From: an uncultured Collinsella sp.
GTDB taxonomy: Bacteria; Actinomycetota; Coriobacteriia; Coriobacteriales; Coriobacteriaceae
Length of the DNA stretch: 64,000 nucleotides
Direction: 5' to 3'
NCBI GenBank assembly: GCA_900542905.1
Contig: UQPF01000007.1
Location: 53,359-117,358 of the forward strand
The translations under genes and the position numbers were made by a program. Below, piece after piece: positions 24,406 to 32,980 of this stretch. Below the pieces are notes generated by a model. It had not been told where the DNA came from. It ran no database searches and was given only the letters and a program-made list of their open reading frames with translations. Positions within the stretch are counted from its first letter, which is position 1, and the number at the start of each line of letters is the position of its first letter.

Positions 24406-25866
24406 TTAAGCGACTATGCCGGTTGCGTTGCCGACGGCAATAATCACGATCATGATGACGCACATAATTCCCAGCGCCTTAAGCCACAGCGTGACAAACC
24501 CACGGTCCCGATAACGATCAAGCACGGGAAAGCGGCGCCGAAGCCTGCGGCGGTCGAGCATGCCAAACGAGATGAGCACCACCATGCCATCGACCATAAG
24601 AAAATACTCAAGGGCCAAAAACCACGTTGGATAGCTGCGGTTGGCTCCCGTGGGCTGGAATACGGCAAAATGGCTTCCGACCAGTAGCAGCAAGGTTGCC
24701 GCATAGATCATGCCGTTCCATATACGCCCAATGGGTTCCGGGATCCGTGAAAGCAGGCTCTTGCGGCGAGGAGTCACCGAAGAGACTTCCTTGGGCCGCC
24801 GCCCGAAAGACGGCGCCATTTGCGGAGCAGCCTGCGCCATTGAAGGCGCCGTCGTGCTATTCGAGCCAGGCTCAGGCAGACACAGCCCGTATGCCGCGCG
24901 CGCAGCGTGTCCGAGCGCCTCGGCACTTGCAAAGCGCTTGGCCGGATCGAGCGCCATGGCCATGCAAATGACATCAGCCAGCGCCGCGGGGACGTCGCAC
25001 GCCTCGCATTGCTCGCGCATATTCTGACCCGGCTTAGGGTCAGCCCCCGTCAGACAAAAGAACAGCAGTGCGCCAAGCGCGTAAATATCGCTGCGGACGC
25101 TCGTCTGTCCAAACCCAAACTGCTCGGGCGGCGCATAGGAACGCGTGCCAAGCTTGACGGTGTCGGCGTCGGCGCCATCGCGCCAAACGCGCGCGATTCC
25201 CAGATCGATAATCACCAGCGACGAGAAGGTCATGCCGGCATCGGCCGCATACCTCACGCCCGATACGATGATGTTCGAGGGTTTAAGGTCGCGATGGATT
25301 ACCGGTACCCCCGGCTCCCCCGCAGCTGCAAAACCAGCATGCAGCTCGCCCACCGCTTCACACAGAACGGGATACAGCCCGCGGGCATAATCGGGCGTCG
25401 CCCCCAAGCGTCCCACCAACGCCTCGAGTGTCTCGCCTTCGACATACTCCATCACCACGTCGAGCTCGTCGCCCACACGGCGGCAATCGACGATTCGGGG
25501 CAAGTGCTCAAAACGACGACCGGCGCGCTGGGCCGCAAACAGGCGCTCATAAGCTCCGCCAATCTGCACCGAAGCATCGATGCGCTTGCGGACAAAGGGG
25601 CCGAGAGACCCGCCACCAGAGCCCTCAAAATAGACGAGTTCGGTCGTCTCGACATCCGAGAGCTTGAGCACGCGCTCCACACGATAGCTGTCATCGCGGT
25701 CGAGCGACGCCAAATGCTCGACAAGCGAAGCAGTCAGCTCATCATCGGAATATGTTGGGCTCTGAGTATCCATAGCGTCCATCATAACGCAGGGTGCGGA
25801 CACCTCATGCTGTCCGCACCCCGTTCGTTTGCATGGTTGTTCTGGTGACACCGCCGGCTCAGCCAT
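24406..25866 (-). CDS. Membrane Ser/Thr protein kinase
   Basis: A 486-residue Hanks-type kinase. The kinase domain (about 60-330) has the catalytic loop VIHRDLKPSNIIV, the Mg loop in degenerate form IDLGIARV (DLG in place of DFG), and GTRSYAPPEQFG as activation segment. A Pro/Ser/Thr linker follows, then three helices in the last 110 residues (MIYAATLLLLVGSHFAVF and others). It starts 7 bp after the stop of a small regulator gene and is probably coupled to it. The start is uncertain; ATGs at residue 28 and beyond are alternatives. DLG occurs in several active bacterial kinases, so loss of activity is not implied. Confidence 0.88.
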   Translation of the reverse strand: MAEPAVSPEQPCKRTGCGQHEVSAPCVMMDAMDTQSPTYSDDELTASLVEHLASLDRDDSYRVERVLKLSDVETTELVYFEGSGGGSLGPFVRKRIDASVQIGGAYERLFAAQRAGRRFEHLPRIVDCRRVGDELDVVMEYVEGETLEALVGRLGATPDYARGLYPVLCEAVGELHAGFAAAGEPGVPVIHRDLKPSNIIVSGVRYAADAGMTFSSLVIIDLGIARVWRDGADADTVKLGTRSYAPPEQFGFGQTSVRSDIYALGALLFFCLTGADPKPGQNMREQCEACDVPAALADVICMAMALDPAKRFASAEALGHAARAAYGLCLPEPGSNSTTAPSMAQAAPQMAPSFGRRPKEVSSVTPRRKSLLSRIPEPIGRIWNGMIYAATLLLLVGSHFAVFQPTGANRSYPTWFLALEYFLMVDGMVVLISFGMLDRRRLRRRFPVLDRYRDRGFVTLWLKALGIMCVIMIVIIAVGNATGIVA

Positions 25867-25872
25867 CGGCCA

Positions 25873-26295
25873 CTAACTCACCGTTTCCTCGCCAAAGCGA
25901 TACAGCTCTTTATTGACCTTTTGGAGGCTACAGCCACGGTCGATGCAAAAGATAATGATTGCATCGCGACGGTCCTCGCAGTTGAGGACGCTTACCCCGG
26001 CAGCTGTCAGAGCGCGGTTGGTCTCCTTGAGCGTCAACGCCATCGCAAAGGCAATCTGCAGCACCTTATTAAGGCTCGGATTGCGCGAACCGGTAAAGAT
26101 CTGATAGCCAAAAGTCTCGTTGAGGTCGGCCATACGCACCACGCGCGAACGCTCGAGCCCCTTCTCTTGCAGCAACTGCTTTAAGTAATCCGAAAGCGAC
26201 GGGGCGGCAAAGTCGTGTTCCTTGATATAGCCATCGATACTTGGCGCATCAAGAAGCTCGTTGAGCAACTCGTCCGTCAGCTTTTTATCGGGCAC
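25873..26295 (-). CDS. Small XRE-like helix-turn-helix protein
   Basis: A 140-residue protein starting at GTG with GGAGGTGA upstream. The middle (about residues 36-100) reads LKQLLQEKGLERSRVVRMADLNETFGYQIFT then NPSLNKVLQIAFAMALTLKE, resembling an XRE-type DNA-binding domain though poorly conserved. It lies between a lipoprotein gene and the kinase gene, 7 bp before the latter. Proteins of this sort accompany membrane kinases in several actinobacteria and Firmicutes and may be the kinase substrate or regulator; this is inference. Confidence 0.65.
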   Translation of the reverse strand: MPDKKLTDELLNELLDAPSIDGYIKEHDFAAPSLSDYLKQLLQEKGLERSRVVRMADLNETFGYQIFTGSRNPSLNKVLQIAFAMALTLKETNRALTAAGVSVLNCEDRRDAIIIFCIDRGCSLQKVNKELYRFGEETVS

Positions 26296-26333
26296 GCGGC
26301 CTCACCTCCAAACGACCCAACGGCATCAACACG

Positions 26334-26876
26334 CTAAGCAAGCACCCAGCTAGCAGTCACGGTCTTTTCGAGCATGTTGGCAAAATACAGGGCCTTCTTG
26401 ATGTCGCCGTCAAAGTAAATATTGCCCGCAACGGAGCCGCCGGCGGCAAGGGTGCCAGACTGCAGCTCGTCAGAGCCTTCGCTGTAATAGCCTTGGTTCT
26501 GCTGGGCGCCGTTGGCGTCCTCGCCCTTCCAGTCGTAGACATTGTAATCCGCGCCCTCATCGCCATTGTTGACGTACGTGACGTGAATGCCCGTCATGGT
26601 CGAACCGTCAAAATTGGTAAGCCCGGTCTGCACGGAATCGACAGTAACGGAAAGACCGGCAGCCGTGGTAACAGACGTGCCGACGGCCAGGTCGGTCGTA
26701 GGCTGCTCTTCCTTTTTCGACTCCTCCTTCTTATCTGCGTCGCCGGCGTCCTCGGTGACGGTCGTCTTATCGCTACCGCAACCGGCAAGAAGACTGGCAG
26801 TCCCCAAGGCAACAGTGGCGAATGCGCCAAGTGCAGCGCGACGGCTCAGCAGCACTTCGTTTTCGAGCTTTTTCAT
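26334..26876 (-). CDS. Lipoprotein with DUF4352-like domain
   Basis: A 180-residue lipoprotein. The N-terminus LSRRAALGAFATVALG looks like a Tat-compatible signal and LLAGC is the lipobox (Cys about residue 33). A Lys/Glu-rich linker precedes an immunoglobulin-like domain with LSVTVDSVQTGLTNFDGS and GIHVTYVNNGDE, as in DUF4352 (telokin-like) proteins. The ATG at 26876 (MKKLENE) fits AAGGA upstream. It leads the regulator-kinase operon, so it may be an extracellular sensor or reporter for that kinase. Confidence 0.75.
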   Translation of the reverse strand: MKKLENEVLLSRRAALGAFATVALGTASLLAGCGSDKTTVTEDAGDADKKEESKKEEQPTTDLAVGTSVTTAAGLSVTVDSVQTGLTNFDGSTMTGIHVTYVNNGDEGADYNVYDWKGEDANGAQQNQGYYSEGSDELQSGTLAAGGSVAGNIYFDGDIKKALYFANMLEKTVTASWVLA

Positions 26877-27040
26877 CATGCATCCTTCCATCTATCCGGC
26901 TACCGTGCCGGTACACAGCACATCGTAGGAAGGATTAAACTTGAATTCATTAGCTGAGAGCTAAAGTTGCGGTAAACGGCCAATGCGGTTATCCGAACGC
27001 CGAGCAAACGCACTTTGCGCAACCGTCTGCTGGCAGTGCA

Positions 27041-27364
27041 TCAACCCAACGTGACGGATTCCCCGGTAAAGGTACTCACAAGCAACAGGATAAAGAAAAC
27101 TAAATAGCTGATGCTCAATAGGTAGGCGACGACTAAAAAGATGGTCCATCCAACATCGGTTTTACCATCGGCACGGCGTTGCTCGCGAGAGCGGCACAGC
27201 CAGACCGTCACGCCGATGGCCACAATCAGCAACACGAGTGCCGCTGCGGCCAGCCCGGCAAGCGCAAACATCACGCCAATGCTCACAGCGATGACCGGAA
27301 GCAGCAGCAAACCGCACCCGCATCCACCCGGACTATATACGGCTGATTGCCGACGTCGCCTCAT
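27041..27364 (-). CDS. Small multi-pass membrane protein
   Basis: A 107-residue protein with a basic start (MRRRRQ), a Gly/Cys patch (GGCGCGLLLLP) and three predicted helices (about 22-40, 43-60, 78-98). The ATG is 2 bp after the stop of the M20 gene and has GGAG upstream, so it is translationally coupled to it. No family was recognised. The operon position hints at a link with the amidohydrolase but gives no function. Confidence 0.6.
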   Translation of the reverse strand: MRRRRQSAVYSPGGCGCGLLLLPVIAVSIGVMFALAGLAAAALVLLIVAIGVTVWLCRSREQRRADGKTDVGWTIFLVVAYLLSISYLVFFILLLVSTFTGESVTLG

Positions 27365-27366
27365 CG

Positions 27367-28554
27367 TCACTCCATCACAAGCAGTCGTTTGTAGACATCG
27401 AGGCCTTTGAGCAGGATTTCCTCGTCAAAAAGCATGGTATCGGTATGCAGGGCGCTTGTAGCATAGGCGGGGCAGCCATCCGAATCACTCGGGTTGTCTT
27501 GGTCCTCTGGCACGCCCGTGCCCAGCAAGAAGAACACGCCCGGCAGATGGCGCTGATAGAACGCGAAATCCTCGGCGATTAGCAGCGGCTCATCCACGAG
27601 CTGCAATTCGGGCAGAGCGGGCGCGATTCGGGCAAACAACTCAGGGTCGTTATCGACCGGTGGATAGCCCTCGGCAAAGTCGAGATCATACGTGCAGCCC
27701 GTAGCGGCGCACGCCTCATCGAGCACGCGGCGCACGCCCTCTCGCGCGCGGTCGAACATGTCGTCCGTAAACACGCGCAGGCTACCGGCCACGTGGGCCT
27801 CCCCCGCCACGGCGTTGCAGACGGTGCCGGCCTGCAGCAGGCCAAACTTACCGATACAGGGCTCATCGGCGCCCAGCTCGTCCATCAGCTCGCGCTCGGC
27901 AACCAAGAACTTGGCAGCAGCCAGCGCCGCATCGTGCGATTCCTCGACCGGTACGCCATAGGTCTTGGCGATATGGATGCTCATCCCGTGAATGTGCACA
28001 TGCGTCTCGCTCGAACGCGCCAGCAGCGGACCGGGACAGCTCGCCAGCGTGCCGGCGGGAAGGTCGGGCCACACGTGAAAGCCAAAGATACGGTCGGCAC
28101 CATAGCGCTCGAACACACCGCTCTCGCATACTGTCTTGGCACCACCGGTCGTCTCCTCGGCAGGCTGGAACACAAAGAGCACGTTACGCTTAATGGCACC
28201 CGGCCGCTCGCGAATCGCACGGTCGACATACGTCGCTGCGACAAGCGCCATGGCCATGTGCCCATCGTGCCCGCAAGCGTGCATCTTGCCGGGATGAGAC
28301 GAGGCGAAAGCCGCGCCCGTCGCCTCCACAATGGGCAGCGCATCCATGTCGGCGCGAATCGCCGTGGCATGCGCGGCACCAACGCCAGCGTCGAAGAAAG
28401 CGCAGACGCAGCTGGGACACGGATGGGCCACCTCGCAGGCGAGCGGCGCCAACACACCCTCGATATAGGCGATCGTCTGCGGAAGATCGAAGTCGAGCTC
28501 CGGGATCCTGTGCAAGTCGCGCCGATAGCGGCGGAGTTCTTGGAGCTCGGTCAT
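27367..28554 (-). CDS. M20-family amidohydrolase, candidate N-acetyl-DAP deacetylase
   Basis: A 395-residue metallopeptidase-fold hydrolase of the M20D group. Metal-binding segments are HACGHDGHMAMALV, VFQPAEETTGGAKT and a C-terminal LIAEDFAFYQRHLPGVFFLLG. M20D enzymes remove acyl groups from amino acids; members include N-acetyl-diaminopimelate deacetylase. Its divergent position to a lysine-riboswitch operon with dapH (acetyl branch) makes the last role plausible, since that branch needs a deacetylase and none other is seen here. The ATG at 28554 has AAAGGA upstream; the longer frame would cover the promoter region. Confidence 0.85.
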   Translation of the reverse strand: MTELQELRRYRRDLHRIPELDFDLPQTIAYIEGVLAPLACEVAHPCPSCVCAFFDAGVGAAHATAIRADMDALPIVEATGAAFASSHPGKMHACGHDGHMAMALVAATYVDRAIRERPGAIKRNVLFVFQPAEETTGGAKTVCESGVFERYGADRIFGFHVWPDLPAGTLASCPGPLLARSSETHVHIHGMSIHIAKTYGVPVEESHDAALAAAKFLVAERELMDELGADEPCIGKFGLLQAGTVCNAVAGEAHVAGSLRVFTDDMFDRAREGVRRVLDEACAATGCTYDLDFAEGYPPVDNDPELFARIAPALPELQLVDEPLLIAEDFAFYQRHLPGVFFLLGTGVPEDQDNPSDSDGCPAYATSALHTDTMLFDEEILLKGLDVYKRLLVME

Positions 28555-28665
28555 AGAGGTTCCTTTCATGGGTGCGCGTCGGTTGCCATCTATTGTGCCG
28601 CAAGATTGCCACACCCTTATTTCCAGCATATCCTTGCATTTTTTAAACGTTATATACGAATACTC

Positions 28666-28694
28666 TTGTTTGATAAAGTGCAACGTGGTAGGGT
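28666..28694 (+). promoter_or_regulatory. Probable promoter of the lysine operon
   Basis: TTGTTT (28666-28671) and TAGGGT (28689-28694) stand 17 bp apart and would start the transcript just before the riboswitch. Both boxes are imperfect. Confidence 0.45.
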
Positions 28695-28703
28695 CTTTAC
28701 CAC

Positions 28704-28864
28704 TTGATAGAGGCGCGGGCACGAAGAACCGCGGGCGAGCCGGCAGGCTTTGACCCCGTGGGGAGGCGAAACCCGCCGAACTGGGTTTTTCGGGCACGAA
28801 CAACCTGGTGGGCCTGTAGGAAACACCCACAGGACTGTCTGCAGCAATGCGGGAGCGCTATCCG
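28704..28864 (+). promoter_or_regulatory. Lysine riboswitch (L box)
   Basis: The stretch opens with GATAGAGGCGCG, continues with ACGAAGAAC, GGGGAGGCGAAACCCGCCGAA and the 3' consensus ACAGGACTGTC, and closes with CTATC, which pairs with the opening GATAG (P1). These are the conserved blocks of the lysine aptamer. CGCTATCC (28856-28863), the 3' side of P1, can instead pair perfectly with GGATAGCG (28913-28920) close to the lysA ribosome site; a second CGCTAT at 28878-28883 competes. This suggests translational control of lysA-dapA by lysine, although the exact switch cannot be settled by eye. Confidence 0.88.
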
Positions 28865-28933
28865 GACATTGGGTCCACGCTATGCGGATTCGATGCGCAG
28901 ATGGCGCCGTCTGGATAGCGAGGTTTACGGGAC

Positions 28934-31243
28934 ATGGCATTGACCCCCAACGAGGCATATGCGGCCAAGCAGCCGTTTGTGGACAAGGAGACGCTCGAGC
29001 ATATCGTCGAGCAATTCCCCACGCCGTTTCATCTATACGACGAGGCAGGCATCCGCCGCAACATGCAAGAAGTGCGCGATGCCTTTGCATGGAACCCGGG
29101 CTTTAAGGAATACTTTGCCGTCAAGGCCAACCCCAACCCGGCGCTCATCTCCATTCTCAACGAATACGGCTGCGGCTGCGATTGCTCGAGCTATACCGAG
29201 CTCATGATCGCCCGCTCGCTGGGCATCACGGGGCATGACATCATGTTCTCGTCCAACGACACGCCGGCGGCCGACTTTGAGTTCGCTGACAAGCTGGGCG
29301 CCATCGTCAACTTCGACGACATCAGCCACATCGAGTTCTTTGAGCGCGTTGCGGGGCCCATTCCCAAGACGGTCAGCTGCCGCTTTAATCCGGGCGGCCT
29401 GTTCCGGCTCTCCAACGGCATCATGGACAACCCGGGCGACTCCAAATATGGCATGACCACCGAGCAGCTCTTCGAAGCCTTCCGCACGCTCAAGGCCAAG
29501 GGCGCCGAGCGCTTTGGCATCCACGCATTCCTTGCCAGCAACACCGTCACCAACGACTACTACCCCAAGCTCGCGCGCATCCTCTTTGAGCTTGCCGTAC
29601 GCCTGGAGCGCGAGACCGGTGCACACGTCGCCTTCATCAATCTGTCCGGCGGCGTCGGTATCCCCTACCTGCCGGAGCAGCAGGCAAACGACATCCACGC
29701 CATCGGCGAGGGGGTACACGCTGCCTACGACGAGATCCTGGTTCCCGCCGGCATGAGCGACGTGGTCATCTGCACCGAGATGGGCCGCTTCATGATGGGC
29801 CCCTACGGCTGCCTGGTCACCAAGGCCATCCACGAGAAGCAGATCTACAAGGACTATATCGGCGTCGACGCAAGCGCCGTCGACCTGATCCGCCCTGCCA
29901 TGTATGGCGCCTACCACCACATTACGGTGATGGGCCAGCCGGGCGGCGCCGACAAGACCGCAGCGCCCGTCACGGACACGTACGACATCACGGGCAATCT
30001 GTGCGAGAACAACGACAAGTTCGCCATCAATCGCGAGCTGCCGCATATCGACATGGGCGACCTGCTCGTGATTCACGACACCGGCGCGCATGGCTACTCC
30101 ATGGGCTACAACTACAACGGACGCCTGCGCTCCGCCGAGGTCCTGCTGCGCCCCGATGGCTCGGCCGACCTCATCCGCCGCGCCGAGCGCCCGGGCGATT
30201 ACTTTGCCACGCTCGACGTGCTGTCGTACGGCCGAGAGCTACTGGCTAAGTCGCGCGCCGATGCCGCCCGCCGTCGCGCCCAGGACGAGCGCCTGGCAGT
30301 CGCTGCCCAATGGAACAAACGCATCCAGATCGCGGAAGCGAAGGAGAAGAACATGGACATCCGCAATCTCGAGGGCTCAATCGTCGCCCTTGTCACGCCG
30401 TTTAAAAAGGACGGCAGCGTCGACTTTGAAGCACTCGAGCGCCTTATCGATTTCCACCTGCAAAATGGCACCGACGCCATCCTCACCCTGGGCACCACCG
30501 GAGAGAGTGCCACGATGACCGACGACGAGGACAACTCCGTTGTCGCCGCGGTGGTCAAGCAGGTTGCAGGCCGCGTCCCCGTTATTGCCGGCTCGGGCTC
30601 TAACTCCACGCAGACCATGCTCACCAAGTCGCTCACCTATCAGGGCCTGGGCGCCGACGGCCTGCTGCTCATTACCCCCTACTACAACAAGTCTAACGAA
30701 GAGGGCATCTACCAGCACTTTAAGACCGTCGCCGATGCCGTGGACATCCCCTGCATCTTGTACAACATCCCCGGCCGCTGTGGCTGCGGCATCAGCGAGC
30801 GCAACGTGGAGCGCTTGGCCGTGCACCCCAATATCATGGGTATCAAGGAGGCCTCGGGCAACGTCGCCTACGCGGCCAAAATCGCCCACCTGCTGTCTGA
30901 TGACTTCCGCATGTACTCGGGCGAAGACGCACTCACCGTGCCGCTCATGAGCCTGGGTGCCTCGGGCACCATCAGTGTGTGGGCCGACGTTCAGCCGCAG
31001 CTCGTGCACGACATGTGCCGCGCCTATCTGGACGGCGACGTGGAGCGCGCCCGCGATATCCAGATTGCCGGTCAGCCGCTCATCAACGCCCTCTTTAGTG
31101 AGGTCAACCCCATCCCCGTCAAAGAGGCGCTCGCTCAGATGGGTATGATCGAGGCAAACTACCGTATGCCGCTGTGCCCCATGGCCAACGACACGCGCGC
31201 TGCACTTACCGATGCTTTGAAGGGAGCTGGTCTGCTTGATTAA
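28934..31243 (+). CDS. lysA-dapA: Fused diaminopimelate decarboxylase / dihydrodipicolinate synthase
   Basis: One uninterrupted 769-codon frame. Residues 1 to about 445 are a fold-III PLP decarboxylase like LysA: EYFAVKANPNPALI (PLP lysine), CRFNPGG, INLSGGVGIPY and the second-subunit Cys in GNLCENNDKFAI. A charged linker (RRRAQDERLAVAAQW) joins to a complete DapA at 474-769: LVTPFKKDGSVD, LGTTGESATM, YYNKSNEEGIYQHF, CILYNIPGR and GIKEASG with the Schiff-base lysine. An internal ATG at 30353 has AAGGAG 6 bases upstream, so free DapA might also be made. The protein would catalyse the first committed and the last step of lysine synthesis. dapB overlaps the stop. Confidence 0.88.
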   Translation: MALTPNEAYAAKQPFVDKETLEHIVEQFPTPFHLYDEAGIRRNMQEVRDAFAWNPGFKEYFAVKANPNPALISILNEYGCGCDCSSYTELMIARSLGITGHDIMFSSNDTPAADFEFADKLGAIVNFDDISHIEFFERVAGPIPKTVSCRFNPGGLFRLSNGIMDNPGDSKYGMTTEQLFEAFRTLKAKGAERFGIHAFLASNTVTNDYYPKLARILFELAVRLERETGAHVAFINLSGGVGIPYLPEQQANDIHAIGEGVHAAYDEILVPAGMSDVVICTEMGRFMMGPYGCLVTKAIHEKQIYKDYIGVDASAVDLIRPAMYGAYHHITVMGQPGGADKTAAPVTDTYDITGNLCENNDKFAINRELPHIDMGDLLVIHDTGAHGYSMGYNYNGRLRSAEVLLRPDGSADLIRRAERPGDYFATLDVLSYGRELLAKSRADAARRRAQDERLAVAAQWNKRIQIAEAKEKNMDIRNLEGSIVALVTPFKKDGSVDFEALERLIDFHLQNGTDAILTLGTTGESATMTDDEDNSVVAAVVKQVAGRVPVIAGSGSNSTQTMLTKSLTYQGLGADGLLLITPYYNKSNEEGIYQHFKTVADAVDIPCILYNIPGRCGCGISERNVERLAVHPNIMGIKEASGNVAYAAKIAHLLSDDFRMYSGEDALTVPLMSLGASGTISVWADVQPQLVHDMCRAYLDGDVERARDIQIAGQPLINALFSEVNPIPVKEALAQMGMIEANYRMPLCPMANDTRAALTDALKGAGLLD

Positions 31244-31976
31244 GACCGTCATTATGGGAACGGGCCGCATGGGCTCGCTCATCCGCACTACCGCCGAGGG
31301 CGTTGTCGACGCCGCCGGTCAGCCCGTTTTCGACATCGTCGCCCAGATCGGTTTCGATCTGTCCGAACTCGAGAGTGCCCCGGCAGCCGACGTCATCATC
31401 GACTTCTCGAACGTCGTGACCTTTGACGCCGTCGTCGCTTATGTCAAGCGTACAGGCGCCGCGTTAGTCTCGGGCACCACGGGCTACACACCCGAGCAGA
31501 TGGGCTGCCTGCGCGAGCTGGGTCAGAACGCCCGCGTCATGCACTCCGGCAATTACTCCATCGGCATCGCCGCCCTGCGTCATCTGGTAGCACAGGCCAC
31601 ACGCGAGCTGCCCGGCTTTGACTGCGAAATCGTCGAGACGCACCATAACCAAAAGGTTGATGCCCCCAGCGGCACCGCCAAGCTGCTGCTCGACGCCATA
31701 GTCGAGGCCGAGCCCGAGGCAGGCTACCACCCCGTCTACGGACGCGAGGGCATGTGCGGCGCGCGCGACCCCCAGGAAATCGGCATGCACTCGCTGCGCG
31801 GCGGCACCGTCGCCGGCGTGCACGAGGTGAGTTTCTTTGGCCAGGACGAGGAGATCACGCTCACTCACCGCGCCACGAGTCGTCAGATCTTTGTCAACGG
31901 CGCCTTGGCAGCCGCGCAAAAGCTCGTCACCCGCGAACCCGGCTTCTATACATTCGACCAGGTCATGTTTGCCTAA
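31236..31976 (+). CDS. dapB: 4-hydroxy-tetrahydrodipicolinate reductase
   Basis: A 246-residue NAD(P)H reductase of the DAP pathway. The Rossmann motif VIMGTGRMGSLI is at residue 5 and the catalytic signature ETHHNQKVDAPSGTA near 144. SGTTGYTPEQ and GNYSIGIAAL also match. I accept the TTG at 31236, which overlaps the DapA stop by 8 bp with AAGGGAG upstream, since a start at the ATG in the glycine loop would delete the first strand. Confidence 0.93.
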   Translation: MIKTVIMGTGRMGSLIRTTAEGVVDAAGQPVFDIVAQIGFDLSELESAPAADVIIDFSNVVTFDAVVAYVKRTGAALVSGTTGYTPEQMGCLRELGQNARVMHSGNYSIGIAALRHLVAQATRELPGFDCEIVETHHNQKVDAPSGTAKLLLDAIVEAEPEAGYHPVYGREGMCGARDPQEIGMHSLRGGTVAGVHEVSFFGQDEEITLTHRATSRQIFVNGALAAAQKLVTREPGFYTFDQVMFA

Positions 31977-32015
31977 CCAGGTATCAACCGGATCCACCCA
32001 AAGGAGAGACAGCAT

Positions 32016-32735
32016 ATGAGTAACGCAGCCGAGATGGATGCCCAAGAGATTATCAACTACATCGCCACCGCGCCCAAAAAGACGCCCGTCAAACTGTACG
32101 TGCGCGAAAAGCCGGGCATGAAGGTCCAGTGGGGCAATGCACACGTCTACGGCGGTCGTCGTGGCAAGACCGTCTTTGGTGACTGGGATGAGCTTAAGGC
32201 CATCCTGGACGCCAACGCCGATTCCATCGATTACTACGATGTGGAGAACGACTGCCGCAACTCCGCCGTGCCCATGCTCGACCTTAAGGGCATCAACGCC
32301 CGCATCGAGCCAGGCGCGATCATCCGCGACCGCGTCGAGATCGGCGACCGTGCCGTCATCATGATGGGCGCCATCATCAACATCGGCTCCGTTATCGGCG
32401 AGGGTTCCATGATCGATATGGGCGCCGTGCTGGGCGGCCGCGCCACCGTGGGCAAGAACTGCCATATCGGCGCCGGCACCGTGCTGGCAGGCGTTGTGGA
32501 GCCCGCCAGCGCCACGCCCGTCATCATCGAGGACGATGTCATGATCGGCGCAAACGCCGTGGTCCTGGAAGGCGTGCGCGTGGGCAAGGGCGCTGTTGTC
32601 GCCGCCGGCGCCGTGTGCGTCGAGGACGTCCCCGCCGGCGCCGTCGTGGCCGGTGTCCCCGCCCGCGTCATCAAGATGCGCGACGCCCAGACCGACAGCA
32701 AGACCGGTCTCGAGGAAGGCCTGCGCCAGCTGTAG
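32016..32735 (+). CDS. dapH: Tetrahydrodipicolinate N-acetyltransferase
   Basis: A 239-residue left-handed beta-helix acetyltransferase. Hexapeptide repeats run from about residue 90 ([20 protein letters not shown]) to the end; the N-terminal domain has [11 protein letters not shown]. Length and N-terminus match DapH (acetyl type) rather than the longer succinyl DapD. It acetylates tetrahydrodipicolinate using acetyl-CoA. GGAGAG precedes the ATG, 39 bp after dapB. The next steps need an aminotransferase and a deacetylase; candidates are at 36524-37687 and 27367-28554. Confidence 0.92.
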   Translation: MSNAAEMDAQEIINYIATAPKKTPVKLYVREKPGMKVQWGNAHVYGGRRGKTVFGDWDELKAILDANADSIDYYDVENDCRNSAVPMLDLKGINARIEPGAIIRDRVEIGDRAVIMMGAIINIGSVIGEGSMIDMGAVLGGRATVGKNCHIGAGTVLAGVVEPASATPVIIEDDVMIGANAVVLEGVRVGKGAVVAAGAVCVEDVPAGAVVAGVPARVIKMRDAQTDSKTGLEEGLRQL

Positions 32736-32736
32736 G

Positions 32737-32764
32737 GTTACGCGGTTTTACCAAACCGCGTAAC
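32737..32764 (+). terminator. Hairpin right after dapH
   Basis: A perfect 12-bp stem (GTTACGCGGTTT / AAACCGCGTAAC) with a TACC loop starts 2 bp after the dapH stop. No T run follows; it may stabilise the 3' end. Confidence 0.55.
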
Positions 32765-32780
32765 GGCTCGACGCTGCAAG

Positions 32781-32872
32781 CGCCCCTAGGCGGCAATCTG
32801 ACGTTCAATCGTCGGTCGCGTACCGAAGTACGCTTCCCTCCTCTTTCACGTCACCTTGCTCGCCTAGGGGCG
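32781..32872. repeat. Long-stem repeat, conserved-loop family, copy 2
   Basis: Arms CGCCCCTAGGCG (from 32781) and CGCCTAGGGGCG (to 32872) are exact complements and the pairing continues to ACGT/ACGT-like ends. The loop 32805-32847 contains TCGGTCGCGTACCGAAG and TACGCTTCCCTCCTCTTTC, closely matching the loop of copy 1 at 16290-16334. GCGTAC-CGAA-GTACGC forms an inner hairpin. Confidence 0.75.
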
Positions 32873-32918
32873 TTTTCGCTGACTTATGCTCAACCTGCGG
32901 GGCAATTCAGCCCTAAAC

Positions 32919-32952
32919 AAAAAGGCCGAAGCTCCAAGGGGGCTTCGGCCTT
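32919..32952 (-). terminator. Terminator of the NA37-type gene
   Basis: AAGGCCGAAGC pairs perfectly with GCTTCGGCCTT; on the minus strand it is followed by a T run (A run 32919-32923). It lies between convergent genes. Confidence 0.85.
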
Positions 32953-32980
32953 CGCTTTCTCGCTGCAGGCGTAACGCAAC

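Noticed and set aside
28560..28830. N-terminal extension of the M20 enzyme to 28830
   Set aside because: The extension would run antisense through the lysine promoter and riboswitch; a good ribosome site supports the start at 28554.
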